Made by a program: the position numbers and the translations under genes
Notes under the pieces: generated by a model
What the model was told of the DNA's origin: nothing
The model's database searches: none
What the model saw: only the letters and a program-made list of their open reading frames with translations
NCBI GenBank assembly: GCA_030149165.1
Contig: JASBRY010000001.1
Location: forward strand, 1 to 64,000
Reading direction: 5' to 3'
Length of the DNA stretch: 64,000 nucleotides
Origin: Phycisphaerales bacterium
Lineage (GTDB): Bacteria; Planctomycetota; Phycisphaerae; Phycisphaerales; UBA1924
Shown here: in pieces, positions 39,550-49,574 of the stretch
Layout of the letters: the number at the start of each line of letters is the position of its first letter
Numbering within the stretch: position 1 is the first letter of the stretch

Positions 39550-40014
39550 TCAACCACCGAAGCGTTCCGCGGCATCTTCGGCGCTGCTCTTGAGATCATC
39601 CCAAGCGCTGTCAAGACCCGATTTGATGTCGTCCCAAGCATCTTGCGAATCGGCTTGAGCGTTTTGAACACGCTCCATGAACGAATCTCTGCTTGATTCA
39701 AGGTCATTGATGACGCTCTCAACTTCATCCTTCGCATCGCCGGTGAGTGTGGCGGCGTGTGTTTCAAGCATATCGATCTGCGCGTTGATCACATTCATGC
39801 GCTCTTGGAATGATTCTTTGTACGACTCGATCTGATCCTGAGCAAACTCGCGCGTGGTTTCCATTGTTTGCGCGGCTTGGTCTTTGATATCGCGTGCTGT
39901 GACATCATCCTCACTCGATTCAACGCAACCGCTGAGCATGGCTCCGCACGCACATGTGCCTGCAACGAGAACCATACGGGTGATTGATGAGAAGCGTGGA
40001 TTGGTGTTGACCAT
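39550..40014 (-). CDS. Helical lipoprotein, sll1863-like
   Basis: Lipobox-like MLSGC; tail DAWDDIKSGLDSAWDDLKSSAEDAAERFGG. Confidence 0.7.
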   Translation of the reverse strand: MVNTNPRFSSITRMVLVAGTCACGAMLSGCVESSEDDVTARDIKDQAAQTMETTREFAQDQIESYKESFQERMNVINAQIDMLETHAATLTGDAKDEVESVINDLESSRDSFMERVQNAQADSQDAWDDIKSGLDSAWDDLKSSAEDAAERFGG

Positions 40015-40153
40015 TCGAGTCTGCCTTTCGATTGAAGAATGCACGGGACAAGGCTTCGCGCCTCGTTGATGTGCAAAGTTCTTGAGTTGAAAAAAGTAAC
40101 AAATGTAGAACATTATAGGCAGAAGATTTCATAAGTCAAGTTTTTGCAGAGTG

Positions 40154-40573
40154 CTACACGCCATACCTTCGATCAGACGCATCGATGCGCACATCGTTGG
40201 CACTCATGTCGCGTTGCGCCATGAGTCCGGATTCATCGAACTCCCAGTGTTCATTGCCGTGGGTTCGGAACCATTCTCCATGCTCGTTGCGCCACTCGTA
40301 TTCGAATCGGACACTGATGCGATTGTCGCTGTACGACCACAACTCTTTCATGAGTGCGTAGTCGAGTTCTCTGGACCATTTGCTTTCAAGGAAGGACTCG
40401 ATCGCGGCTCGTCCTGTGAAGAACTGATCTCGATTGCGCCACTGTGAATCTTCGGTGTACGCGAGCGCTACGCGTTTGGGATCGCGGGAGTTCCATGCGT
40501 CTTGCGCGGCTTGAACTTTTTCGAGCGCGGTCTGCTTGGTAAAGGGCGGACGGATATCGGTGGGCGACGGCAT
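40154..40573 (-). CDS. DUF1348 / NTF2-like family protein
   Basis: [64 protein letters not shown] before MPSPTD. Confidence 0.88.
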   Translation of the reverse strand: MPSPTDIRPPFTKQTALEKVQAAQDAWNSRDPKRVALAYTEDSQWRNRDQFFTGRAAIESFLESKWSRELDYALMKELWSYSDNRISVRFEYEWRNEHGEWFRTHGNEHWEFDESGLMAQRDMSANDVRIDASDRRYGV

Positions 40574-40664
40574 GGTCATCTCCTGCATTGGGTATATGGG
40601 TTACTCGGGATGAAATGGATCACGCCGGCTCTCGCCGACGCAATCCGTGGAGCGAGGAAGAGAA

Positions 40665-41657
40665 TCAGTCAGCGAGTGTGACGCTGTTGAGACGATTCAT
40701 GAAGTCTTTGATGAGGTCCGCGATCAGGTCGCCGTCTTCTTCGAGTGCGAAATGTCCGGTATCGAGGATGTGCATCTGGGCGTTGGGGAGGTCGCGCATG
40801 TATGGATGCGCTCCGGATTCGGGGAAGATGTGGTCTCCCTTCCCCCAAGTGATCAGCATCGGGGGTTGGTGCTCGCGGAAGTACTGCTGCCAACTCGCGT
40901 AGAGCGGAACATTGGTGCGGTAGTCGTAGAACAGGTCGAGCTGGATCTCGTCGTTGCCCTCGCGATCGAGCAGAGGCTGGACGACCAACCAGTTGTCTGG
41001 CGAGATCATGGATTCATCGCGTACACCTTCGGTGTATTGCCACTTGGTTGCTTCTATGGTGAGCAATCCGCGGAGCGCGTCACGGTCTTCTTGCGCTCCG
41101 GTTTTCCAGTACTGCTTGATGGGGTTCCAGAACTCTTGGAGACCTTCCTCGTAGGCGTTGCCGTTCTGGACGACGAACCCCGCGACTCTTTGGGGGTGCT
41201 CTGTCGCGATCCGGTATCCGACCGGAGCGCCGTAGTCCATGACATACAGGACATAGTCGTCGAAGCCCTTGCGTTCTAGGAGCGTGTCGACAATATCTGC
41301 GATGTTGTCGAAGGTGTAGTCGAACTCTTCGGTGCTTGGCATCGAGCTCATGCCGTATCCCGGATAGTCCGGCGCGATGATGTGGAAATCGTCTTTGAGA
41401 TCGTCGATGAGGTCGCGGAACATATGCGACGAGGTCGGGAAGCCGTGGAGAAGAACGAGCTGGGGCTGCCCCACAGTTCCCGCTTCGCGATAGAAGATCT
41501 CGAGTCCTTCGATGGTTTCGGTGTTGTATCGGATCTGTGGCGTGTGCTGTTCTTGGGACAGTGTCGCTGGGATCTGGTGTCCAGTTGCCGGTGCGGTTGT
41601 GCTTAGCGTAGAGAGCGCACCAATGGCGCTCGCCAACATGGTTTGTGTGGCGTTCAT
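40665..41657 (-). CDS. Exported alpha/beta hydrolase (epoxide hydrolase / haloalkane dehalogenase-like)
   Basis: Signal peptide; [50 protein letters not shown]. Confidence 0.9.
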   Translation of the reverse strand: MNATQTMLASAIGALSTLSTTAPATGHQIPATLSQEQHTPQIRYNTETIEGLEIFYREAGTVGQPQLVLLHGFPTSSHMFRDLIDDLKDDFHIIAPDYPGYGMSSMPSTEEFDYTFDNIADIVDTLLERKGFDDYVLYVMDYGAPVGYRIATEHPQRVAGFVVQNGNAYEEGLQEFWNPIKQYWKTGAQEDRDALRGLLTIEATKWQYTEGVRDESMISPDNWLVVQPLLDREGNDEIQLDLFYDYRTNVPLYASWQQYFREHQPPMLITWGKGDHIFPESGAHPYMRDLPNAQMHILDTGHFALEEDGDLIADLIKDFMNRLNSVTLAD

Positions 41658-41749
41658 TTCATTTCCTTTGTAATGGGATCGGATGAGACCTCCCCTCGCT
41701 CATGGGAGCAGTGTGCTCTGAGCGAGGGGGGATCTCCGTGTGTGCTTTG

Positions 41750-42298
41750 TTACGAAGTGACAGCTTCGGTGCTGACGACTGGGAAGTCGATGTCGGTCGC
41801 GGCGATGTGGTTGAAGTAGTTGGTGAAGATGTTGATCGCGACGGTTGCGATGACCTCGACGAGTTCCGCGTCGGTCACGCCGGCATCGCGTGCTTGGGCG
41901 ATCTGATCGTCGGAGAGGTTGCCTTGGGTGGCGACGATGTTCTTCGCGAGCGTGAGCAGTGCTTGAACCTTCGGATCGCTTGCGTTTCCGGCGAGGTTGC
42001 TGCCGAGCTCGGATTCGTCGAGTCCGGCGCCTTTCCCGATCGCGGTGTGTGCTGAAGCGCAGTAGTCGCATGAGTTGGCACCAGCGATTGCGAGCGCAAG
42101 TTGTTCCTTAACGGCTGCGGAGAGCGTGGACTTTCCGAATGCTTCGTCGAACGAGAGCTTGGCGCTCAGTGCGGCGGGTGAGTGCGCCATCGCGGCGTAG
42201 ATGTTTGGGACCATCCCGATCTTGCCTTTGATCGCGCTGAGGATCTCGGCGCTTGCTGGGGATGCGTTTTCGACGGTCAGTGGTTCGATGCGTGCCAT
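41750..42298 (-). CDS. Carboxymuconolactone decarboxylase / AhpD-like protein
   Basis: CDYCASAHTAIGKGAGL catalytic CXXC with downstream His. Confidence 0.92.
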   Translation of the reverse strand: MARIEPLTVENASPASAEILSAIKGKIGMVPNIYAAMAHSPAALSAKLSFDEAFGKSTLSAAVKEQLALAIAGANSCDYCASAHTAIGKGAGLDESELGSNLAGNASDPKVQALLTLAKNIVATQGNLSDDQIAQARDAGVTDAELVEVIATVAINIFTNYFNHIAATDIDFPVVSTEAVTS

Positions 42299-42364
42299 GG
42301 GGCTTCTCCTTTGTGTTCACCAGATTGTTGTCATGAGGATGCACATGATCCTCGCTATGTATAC

Positions 42365-42386
42365 ATACTTACTGATCAGTCAGTAT
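42365..42386. promoter_or_regulatory. Candidate TetR-family operator
   Basis: ATACTTACTGA|TCAGTCAGTAT: 22-bp inverted repeat, 10 of 11 positions paired, between the divergent AhpD-like and TetR genes. Confidence 0.7.
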
Positions 42387-42533
42387 ATTTCCAGTCGTAT
42401 CTCAGAAATTCGCAAAAAATCTCACAGGTGGCCTTATTGGGGCTGGAACGGATAGATTGGCTCAAAATTTGGTTGTCTGGGCACGAATTATCTGTACAAT
42501 AGAGTATAGATACAATCTCCATGGAGTCTGGAC

Positions 42534-43124
42534 ATGCCGCCGAGTAGACGAGATGAACTGGTTGATGCCGCGATGAGGGTGTTTTATCGCAATGGGTTCC
42601 ATGGGACTGGATTGGATCTGGTGCTCAAGGAGAGCGGCATCAGCCGAATGACTCTGTACAACCACTTCAAATCCAAAGACGAACTGATCGTTGCGGCTCT
42701 GCGCCGGCGTGATGAGTTGTTCCGCAACGCGCTGATGAAGCGAGCCGAACGCGACTCGGCTGATCCACGCGATCGGATCATTGCGATCTTCGACTTCCTT
42801 GATGAATGGTTCAACGCGGACGACTTCCAGGGATGCATGTTCATCAATGTCTCTGCGGAGTATTGCGATGCGGATGCGCCGGCGCGCAAAATCGCGGCGG
42901 ATCACAAGATCATGATCACGAAGTACATTCAGGATCTGTGCGCCCGAGCGGGGTATGAAGATCCGGAAGAACTCAGCGAGGAGATCACGGTGCTGATCGA
43001 AGGAGCGATTGTGATTGCGCATGTTGTGTGTCGATCCAATTCGGATCGGTATCCGCTCTCAGAAGCGGCGATGCGCTCGCAGCGCATGTGCAAAGCGCTC
43101 CTCGAAAGTTCGAAGAGCGCCTGA
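42534..43124 (+). CDS. TetR/AcrR family transcriptional regulator
   Basis: RDELVDAAMRVFYRNGFHGTGLDLVLKESGISRMTLYNHFKSKDELIVAALRRRD. Confidence 0.94.
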   Translation: MPPSRRDELVDAAMRVFYRNGFHGTGLDLVLKESGISRMTLYNHFKSKDELIVAALRRRDELFRNALMKRAERDSADPRDRIIAIFDFLDEWFNADDFQGCMFINVSAEYCDADAPARKIAADHKIMITKYIQDLCARAGYEDPEELSEEITVLIEGAIVIAHVVCRSNSDRYPLSEAAMRSQRMCKALLESSKSA

Positions 43125-43149
43125 GTATTGCGAGACATTTGAATAATGC

Positions 43150-45054
43150 TCAGTCGCCTTGTTGAGGGGGCGGGACCTGCATCTCGTGCGCTTCTCCGGC
43201 ACCGCTTGGGACACGGATGTGCTCGACAAGATCCTGGATCTCTTGCGGAGGTGGAGGCGTGAGTTTGCTTATCACGATCGCGATCGCGAAGTTGAGGAGC
43301 ATCCCGATGGATCCGATGCCTTCTGGGGAGATTCCCAGGAGCCAATAGTCGGATTTGTCTTGTCCTGATTCCCATGAGGTGAGCATGGAGAGGACGGGGT
43401 TTGCCCAGTTGAATCGGAAGAGGGTGATGTAGATCGCGGTGAATCCGATGCCGCAAATCATTCCGGTGACGATGCCTTCGCGCGTGGCGTGTTTCCAGAA
43501 GATCCCGAGCAGGATACAGGGGAAGAAGCTTGATGCGGCGAGTCCGAACGCGAGCGCCACGACCTGCGCGACGAATCCTGGAGGGTAGATCCCGAAGAGT
43601 CCGGCGCAGATCACCCCCACTCCCGCGGCGGCACGAGCGACCCAGAGTTCGCTCTTCTCGCTGATGTCCGGCTTGATCACTCGCTTCATCAGATCGTGAC
43701 TGACAGCGGTTGAGATCACGAGCAGCAGACCTGCGGCGGTTGAGAGCGCCGCGGCGAGGCCTCCGGCGGCGATGAGTCCGATGACCCAGTTTGGGAGATT
43801 CGCGATCTGTGGATTGGCGAGGACCATGATGTCTCGATCGACATAGAGCTCGTTTGCGGTGTAGGTTGGTTGGTTCGTGACGAGTCGATGGCCGTGGATT
43901 GAGCGGGCGGATTCGTCGGATGCTGATCCGGCAAATGCTGGTTTTCCTACGAATGGGTCTCCGGCGCGGTAGTCGACTTTGCCGTCGTTGTTCTTGTCGA
44001 TCCATGCGAGGAGTCCGGTGTCCTCCCACTCTTTGAACCACTCGGGGATGACCTTGTCGTCTTGAGTTGTGTCGGTCGCAGCGTAGCTCGCGCCGTTGAC
44101 GGTTGCGATGAGGTTCGTGCGTCCGAACGCGCCGACGGCGGGTGCGGCGGTGTAGAGGATCGCGATGAAGAACAATGCGTAGAACGCGCTCTTGCGCGCG
44201 TCGCGGACCTTGGGGACGGTGTAGAAGCGGATGATGACATGGGGGAGACCTGCGGTGCCGACCATGAGCGCGAGCGTGATCATGAAGATATCGAGCTTGC
44301 TTTTGGAGCCATCGGTGAAGGCGCTGAATCCGAGTTCTTGGTTGATCGCGTCGAGCTTGTCGAGCATCCCGACGGTTTCTCCTCCGGCGAGTTGCGAGCC
44401 GACTTCTCCGCCGAGGGTATCGATGAATCCGAGCTGCGGGATGATGTTCCCTGTGAGGAGCATGGCCATGAAAATCGCGGGGACCATGAACGCGAAGATG
44501 AGGACGCAGTACTGCGCGACCTGCGTGTAGGTGATGCCTTTCATGCCTCCGAGCACGGCGTAGACGAATACGATCGCCATCCCGATGATGACGCCGAGGT
44601 TGATGTCCACGCTGAGGAACTGGGAGAACACGACCCCCACCCCTCGCATTTGTCCGGCGACATAGGTGAAGCTCACAAAGATTGCGCAGATCACGGCGAT
44701 GATGCGCGCGAACTGTGAATAACAACGATCACCCACAAAGTCGGGGACTGTGAACTTCCCGAACTTGCGGAGGTACGGTGCGAGCAGGAGTGCGAGGAGG
44801 ACATATCCACCAGTCCATCCCATGAGGTATACGGAGCCATCGTATCCGACGAAGGAGATGATCCCGGCCATGGAGATGAAGGAAGCGGCAGACATCCAGT
44901 CGGCGCCGGTCGCCATGCCGTTGGCGAGGGGAGGGACACCACCACCTGCGACATAGAACTCAGAGGATGATCCGGCGCGGCTCCACCAAGCGATGCCGAG
45001 GTAGATCGCGAAGCTCAATCCGACGATCAGGAAGGTCCATGTTTGTGCGTCCAT
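43150..45054 (-). CDS. Sodium:solute symporter (SSS family; acetate permease-like large subunit)
   Basis: Multi-TM; GGGVPPLANGMATGADWMSAASFISMAG, RYF..-type SSS motifs; adjacent DUF4212 subunit. Confidence 0.93.
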   Translation of the reverse strand: MDAQTWTFLIVGLSFAIYLGIAWWSRAGSSSEFYVAGGGVPPLANGMATGADWMSAASFISMAGIISFVGYDGSVYLMGWTGGYVLLALLLAPYLRKFGKFTVPDFVGDRCYSQFARIIAVICAIFVSFTYVAGQMRGVGVVFSQFLSVDINLGVIIGMAIVFVYAVLGGMKGITYTQVAQYCVLIFAFMVPAIFMAMLLTGNIIPQLGFIDTLGGEVGSQLAGGETVGMLDKLDAINQELGFSAFTDGSKSKLDIFMITLALMVGTAGLPHVIIRFYTVPKVRDARKSAFYALFFIAILYTAAPAVGAFGRTNLIATVNGASYAATDTTQDDKVIPEWFKEWEDTGLLAWIDKNNDGKVDYRAGDPFVGKPAFAGSASDESARSIHGHRLVTNQPTYTANELYVDRDIMVLANPQIANLPNWVIGLIAAGGLAAALSTAAGLLLVISTAVSHDLMKRVIKPDISEKSELWVARAAAGVGVICAGLFGIYPPGFVAQVVALAFGLAASSFFPCILLGIFWKHATREGIVTGMICGIGFTAIYITLFRFNWANPVLSMLTSWESGQDKSDYWLLGISPEGIGSIGMLLNFAIAIVISKLTPPPPQEIQDLVEHIRVPSGAGEAHEMQVPPPQQGD

Positions 45055-45057
45055 TGC

Positions 45058-45324
45058 TTAGTCCTCCCTGAATCCGAACTTGCGGTCGAGACGATTCATG
45101 AGGAATACATAGACAGCGATGAGGATCACGAAGACATAGATCGATCCTTGCTGCGCGAACCAGAATCCGAGCTTCGCGTGTCCGATGCGGTACTGATTGA
45201 GCTGATCGACGAAGAGGATCCCGCAGCCATAACTGACGATGAACCAGATCGAGAGGAGGATCGAGAGGTAACGGATGTTGGTGCGCCAGTATCTCTGCTT
45301 GAGATCGTCATTGTCGTTGCTCAT
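45058..45324 (-). CDS. DUF4212 small subunit of sodium/substrate symporter
   Basis: YWRTNIRYLSILLSIWFIVSYGCGILFVDQLNQYRIGHAKLGFWFAQQGSIYVFVILI. Confidence 0.93.
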   Translation of the reverse strand: MSNDNDDLKQRYWRTNIRYLSILLSIWFIVSYGCGILFVDQLNQYRIGHAKLGFWFAQQGSIYVFVILIAVYVFLMNRLDRKFGFRED

Positions 45325-45391
45325 GGGATAATCCTGGTTCAGTGATGAACCATGAGCATAACGCCGCGTGTCGGAAATCACAAACGAGGGA

Positions 45392-47398
45392 TTAGTGGGC
45401 GCTGGTGACGCGGAGAACTTCCTGGATGCTGGTCAGTCCGTCGCTCGCTTTATTAATGCCGTCTTGGCGCAGGGAGTTCATCCCACGCTCGAGACAGAGG
45501 CGACGGAACTCGGAGACATTGGGGTTGCGTGCGATGACATCACGGAGCGCATCGTCGATCGCGAGCATCTCGTAGATACCCACACGACCTGAGTATCCGG
45601 TGTTGCGGCACTTGTCGCATCCTTCGGGGACCCACATCTCGTTGTTTGGGAGTCCGTTCATTTCGAGGAACTCGGCCATCTCTTCGGATGGTGCCTCCTG
45701 CTTTTTGCAGTGGACGCAGAGTCTGCGGAGGAGTCGCTGTGCGAGCACGCCGTTGACGGCGGCGCCGACGAGGAAGGGTTCGAGACCGATGTTCACAAGA
45801 CGCGTGATGGAACTCGGCGCGTCGTTTGTGTGAAGCGTGGAGAGTACCAAGTGACCAGTCAGCGCGGCTTGAACGGCGGTGTGCGCGGTTTCGTGATCGC
45901 GGATTTCACCCACCATGATGACATCGGGGTCCTGACGCAGGAGTGCTTTGAGTGCTTTGGCGAAGGTCATGTCGATCTTCGAGTGCGTCTGGGTTTGGGT
46001 GATGCCGTCGAGGTGGTATTCGATCGGGTCTTCCACGGTGGAGACATTGAGTTTGGTGTTGTCGATCTGACGGAGCGATGAGTAGAGCGTTGTGGTTTTA
46101 CCAGAACCGGTCGGACCTGTGACGAGGACGATGCCGTGGGGTTGTTTGATCTGATTCTTCCAGATCTCCATGGACTGGTCATCGAATCCAAGGTCCTCGA
46201 GCTGCACATTGATCGACTTTGTGTCGAGGATACGCATCACGACTTTTTCGCCGTATCCCGTTGGGAGCGTCGAGACACGAAGGTCGAGCTTGCGACCTTG
46301 GACGGTACAGCGGATACGCCCGTCCTGCGGTACGCGGCGTTCGGAGATGTCCAGGTCTGCCATGATCTTGAGGCGCGAAGTGATCGCGGCGGACATTTGG
46401 GGCGGAGGGTTCATGGACTCGTAGAGGACGCCGTCGATACGGAGACGGACTTTCATCTTCTTCTCGCCCGGCTCGATGTGGATATCCGAGGCGCCTTCTT
46501 TCACGGCGTTCTGAATGATGTAGTTCACATAGCGGATGACGGGAGATTCTCCCGCTTGCGCTTCGAGGTCGACGGCTTCCGCTTGCTGAACCGATGACAC
46601 TTCGACATCACCCTCGTCGACATCCGCGAGGATTTCGGAGAGGTCGATGTCGTCTCCGCCGTCGTGTCCGATGAGCTCGAGCGCGGCGCGGATATCGCTT
46701 GGGGTGACCATCACGAGCTTGACGCTCGGGACGCGGAGTCGCGCGGAGATCTCGTCGATCATGAAGACATCATCGGGAGTCACAACGCCGATGACGACGC
46801 GTGAACCTTCTGTGCGGAGCGGGATGACCTGGTGCGCTTTGCAAAACTCAGGAGTGAGTCGCTGGAGGAGTTTGCCGTCGAATCCGCCGTCGAGTCCGGC
46901 TTCGATATCGATGCGCTCAAAGCGCACACCGGCGCGTTGCGCGACGATCATTTGGATTTTCTCTTCGTCCGCGCCTTGTTCAAAGAGCAGTTCGATCAGG
47001 ACGGTCCCAGGGGATTGCTTGATGACCTGATGAGCCGCGGTGATCTGCTCGGAGGTGACGGCGCCCGATTCGATGAGCTGTTGGGTCAGGTCGCTTTGAT
47101 CTTCTTCGGACTGCTCGGCGCTGAGCTCTGGACGGTAGATCTCTTGGACGGCGTTCCCGATCTTGGACTTTGGCGCGGCGAGCTGCGCTTCGAGGACAGC
47201 GGGGTCGTCGTCGACGCTGGGGCTCTCCTGACCGAATCGGCGCTGACCTGATGGCATCGATGGGAGCGGCGAGAATGATCCCGCTCTCTTGTCGAGTCGG
47301 TGCTGCTCGCGCCCCTTGGAGGTACGCGATGCACGGCGGGGACGATGGTCATCACCATCAACCCCGAGCTCGTTTAGGATGTCATCAATATCTGCCAT
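45392..47398 (-). CDS. pilB: Type IV pilus/type II secretion assembly ATPase PilB/GspE
   Basis: GPTGSGKTTTLYSSLRQI, GEIRDHETAHTAVQAALTGHLVLSTLHTNDA, tetracysteine zinc site CVHC...CDKC. Confidence 0.96.
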   Translation of the reverse strand: MADIDDILNELGVDGDDHRPRRASRTSKGREQHRLDKRAGSFSPLPSMPSGQRRFGQESPSVDDDPAVLEAQLAAPKSKIGNAVQEIYRPELSAEQSEEDQSDLTQQLIESGAVTSEQITAAHQVIKQSPGTVLIELLFEQGADEEKIQMIVAQRAGVRFERIDIEAGLDGGFDGKLLQRLTPEFCKAHQVIPLRTEGSRVVIGVVTPDDVFMIDEISARLRVPSVKLVMVTPSDIRAALELIGHDGGDDIDLSEILADVDEGDVEVSSVQQAEAVDLEAQAGESPVIRYVNYIIQNAVKEGASDIHIEPGEKKMKVRLRIDGVLYESMNPPPQMSAAITSRLKIMADLDISERRVPQDGRIRCTVQGRKLDLRVSTLPTGYGEKVVMRILDTKSINVQLEDLGFDDQSMEIWKNQIKQPHGIVLVTGPTGSGKTTTLYSSLRQIDNTKLNVSTVEDPIEYHLDGITQTQTHSKIDMTFAKALKALLRQDPDVIMVGEIRDHETAHTAVQAALTGHLVLSTLHTNDAPSSITRLVNIGLEPFLVGAAVNGVLAQRLLRRLCVHCKKQEAPSEEMAEFLEMNGLPNNEMWVPEGCDKCRNTGYSGRVGIYEMLAIDDALRDVIARNPNVSEFRRLCLERGMNSLRQDGINKASDGLTSIQEVLRVTSAH

Positions 47399-47432
47399 GT
47401 CGCCGAGTCCTTACCGATGCCCAGTTCTGTGA

Positions 47433-48209
47433 TTAGTCGATGCGCACGGCGCTTGATCCGAGTCCCAGTTCGTAACGGATGTCCTCGACCTCGAGGATGA
47501 CCACCGATCCCTTGATCGAGATCACTTTGAAGGTGTCCGCGACCATCATCCCCACAGCGACGGGTTCACCAGAGATACGCGCGACTGGACGCGAGCCTCC
47601 GATCAAGCTCTGGAGGGTGAGTCCCTGCGCGATGGATTCGTACTCGGCGAGTTTCTCCTCGCGGGCAATCCGTTCCATCTCGGCACGCTGACGCGCCATC
47701 CGCGCGAGCTGCTCGTTTGGATCGAGCTTGTCTGTGACTGCTGGCTCGTAGTTTGTGTCTGCATAGATTTCTGATTCGAGGATGAACGGCTCTTGGGGGA
47801 GCACGGTGGAGTCCTCAAACTGCACAGAGATCGAGACTTCTTCGAGGTCACTCATGATGTTCTCGAATCGGTCAACGAAGTCCGGAGATGTCGTCGATGC
47901 GGTGTATTCGACCATCGCGACGGATTCTTTGATCCCGGCTTGCATCCCGATGTAGCGCATCGCGTAGATCGATCCCACACCGATCGTAAAGACGAGTCCG
48001 GCGAGGATGACCTGTCCATTGAACTTGGATTCTCCTGATCCAGCGCCTGGGGAGAACGAAGATCCGCTGGAAGGTCCGGACTCACTCATTCCAGGCATCA
48101 CTGAAGGAACACCCGTCGCTTCGTCGGGCTTGTTCAGATCAAGAAAGACATTGGATTCTGCGGCACCCTGCTCGTTGTCGTTGGGTGAAAATGGGTTCAT
48201 CTCGCTCAT
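47433..48209 (-). CDS. PilP/GspC-like membrane protein
   Basis: One TM; C-terminal VAVGMMVADTFKVISIKGSVVILEVEDIRYELGL resembles the PilP/GspC HR-type domain; position between pilO-like and pilB. Confidence 0.6.
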   Translation of the reverse strand: MSEMNPFSPNDNEQGAAESNVFLDLNKPDEATGVPSVMPGMSESGPSSGSSFSPGAGSGESKFNGQVILAGLVFTIGVGSIYAMRYIGMQAGIKESVAMVEYTASTTSPDFVDRFENIMSDLEEVSISVQFEDSTVLPQEPFILESEIYADTNYEPAVTDKLDPNEQLARMARQRAEMERIAREEKLAEYESIAQGLTLQSLIGGSRPVARISGEPVAVGMMVADTFKVISIKGSVVILEVEDIRYELGLGSSAVRID

Positions 48210-48745
48210 GAGGCCACCTCGTTGCGGAAGAAGATGCTGAGCGTAAAGCTCGCTTTGATTTCGGATTCGTCGCTCGTGGTGTCTTCAATTTTCATGTTGA
48301 CGATCCGCGTGATGCGGGGCATCTGCTCGAGCTTGATCAGGAATGCGTAGAACCCTGACCATGATCCCTCGATGCTCATCTCGAGGGGTTGCTCACGGTA
48401 CTGCGCTGCCGCAAGCGGCTTGGTGCTCTTGAGTGTTGGGGAGCTGAGTCCGGCTTTGATCGCAAGTCCAGAGACCTGACGGACGATCTGATCGACTTCC
48501 TTGTTCGATGGGAGCATCGACTCCATCGAATCGATACGCTCAAGGATCTGCTGATTGACGAGGTGAAGGTCGTCGTTGCGAGCGGTCTCGGCGCGGAGCT
48601 TGCTGAGCATCTCCTGCTTGTGCGCGATTTCTGTTTGTGCGCTCTCGATGTTCGCGCTCTGCGGGCGGAACACCATCAGGTAGCTCACGACCGGCAGAAG
48701 CAGGACGGTGAGGAAGAGCACAAGTTCTCGGATTCCAAACTGCAT
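48206..48745 (-). CDS. pilO: PilO-like protein
   Basis: N-terminal TM, coiled coil, C-terminal ferredoxin-like region SIEGSWSGFYAFLIKLEQMPRITRIVNMKIE. Confidence 0.85.
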   Translation of the reverse strand: MQFGIRELVLFLTVLLLPVVSYLMVFRPQSANIESAQTEIAHKQEMLSKLRAETARNDDLHLVNQQILERIDSMESMLPSNKEVDQIVRQVSGLAIKAGLSSPTLKSTKPLAAAQYREQPLEMSIEGSWSGFYAFLIKLEQMPRITRIVNMKIEDTTSDESEIKASFTLSIFFRNEVAS

Positions 48746-48785
48746 ACGAAACTCCTTTGATCTGCTCGAAACAGATCAGTGGTGA

Positions 48786-49553
48786 TTAGTCCTGTGTTTC
48801 CTCGAATGATCCCGCGACTTCCTGCGGCTCGATCCCGATCTCCACAGTCCCCTCGACCAGACTCGCGTCTGCGTCAGGTGACAGCGACATGGTGATGCGG
48901 AACTTGCGGTACTGCACCGAATCGATCAGGGTCTCATTGATGTACTGAAGCTCGACATCCTTGAGCAGCGGCGAGTTCTTGAGCGAGACCAGGTAATCCG
49001 CGATGTCGTCGTTGTTCTCTGAGAGTCCATCAACAGTCAGGCTAAAGACAAACTTGGGTGGGTGGACTTTGGGCTTGGGTGGTTCTTGCTCTTTGCTTGA
49101 ACCGACGCCGCTGACTCCGATGGACTTAACCGCGCCGTTGGGGTTTGGTGCTGGAGCCGGCGGACGTACACGATCACCTTCAAGATCAATCTCGGTGAGT
49201 GTGATTCCGGATCCGATGCCGCGGACGAGCTCTCCCATGAGCACGGAGCGTGGGACGCGGTCTTTGAGTGCTGTGACGATCTCCGCTTTGTCGGTGAGCA
49301 CGACGCGTTGTTCTTCGAGGACTTTGAGCTGCTCGATCTTCGCGGTTTCTTCCTTGAACGCTGCGGCGACGAGTTTCTGCTCTTCGCGGACGCGGTTCCA
49401 GCGTTGGTGATTCACGAAGAACGCGCCGATGACTCCTGCGAGCACGAGCACGAAGAGGAGGATCGCGAACATCGAGGCGCGTGCTTGTCCTTTGCCTCGG
49501 ACATAGTCCGATGGCAGGAAGCTGGCGCCGTCCTTTGAGTTGAGTGATCGCAT
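48786..49553 (-). CDS. pilN: PilN-like protein
   Basis: MRSLNSKDGASFLPSDYVRGKGQARASMFAILLFVLVLAGVIGAFFV... plus coiled coil. Confidence 0.85.
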   Translation of the reverse strand: MRSLNSKDGASFLPSDYVRGKGQARASMFAILLFVLVLAGVIGAFFVNHQRWNRVREEQKLVAAAFKEETAKIEQLKVLEEQRVVLTDKAEIVTALKDRVPRSVLMGELVRGIGSGITLTEIDLEGDRVRPPAPAPNPNGAVKSIGVSGVGSSKEQEPPKPKVHPPKFVFSLTVDGLSENNDDIADYLVSLKNSPLLKDVELQYINETLIDSVQYRKFRITMSLSPDADASLVEGTVEIGIEPQEVAGSFEETQD

Positions 49554-49574
49554 AGAAGCTCCTTGTGCTTGTCC

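Noticed and set aside
42929-44725. 598-aa Arg/His-rich - strand ORF
   Set aside because: Out-of-frame shadow of the SSS symporter (43150..45054) and antisense to the TetR gene; extremely Arg/His-rich composition typical of shadow frames.
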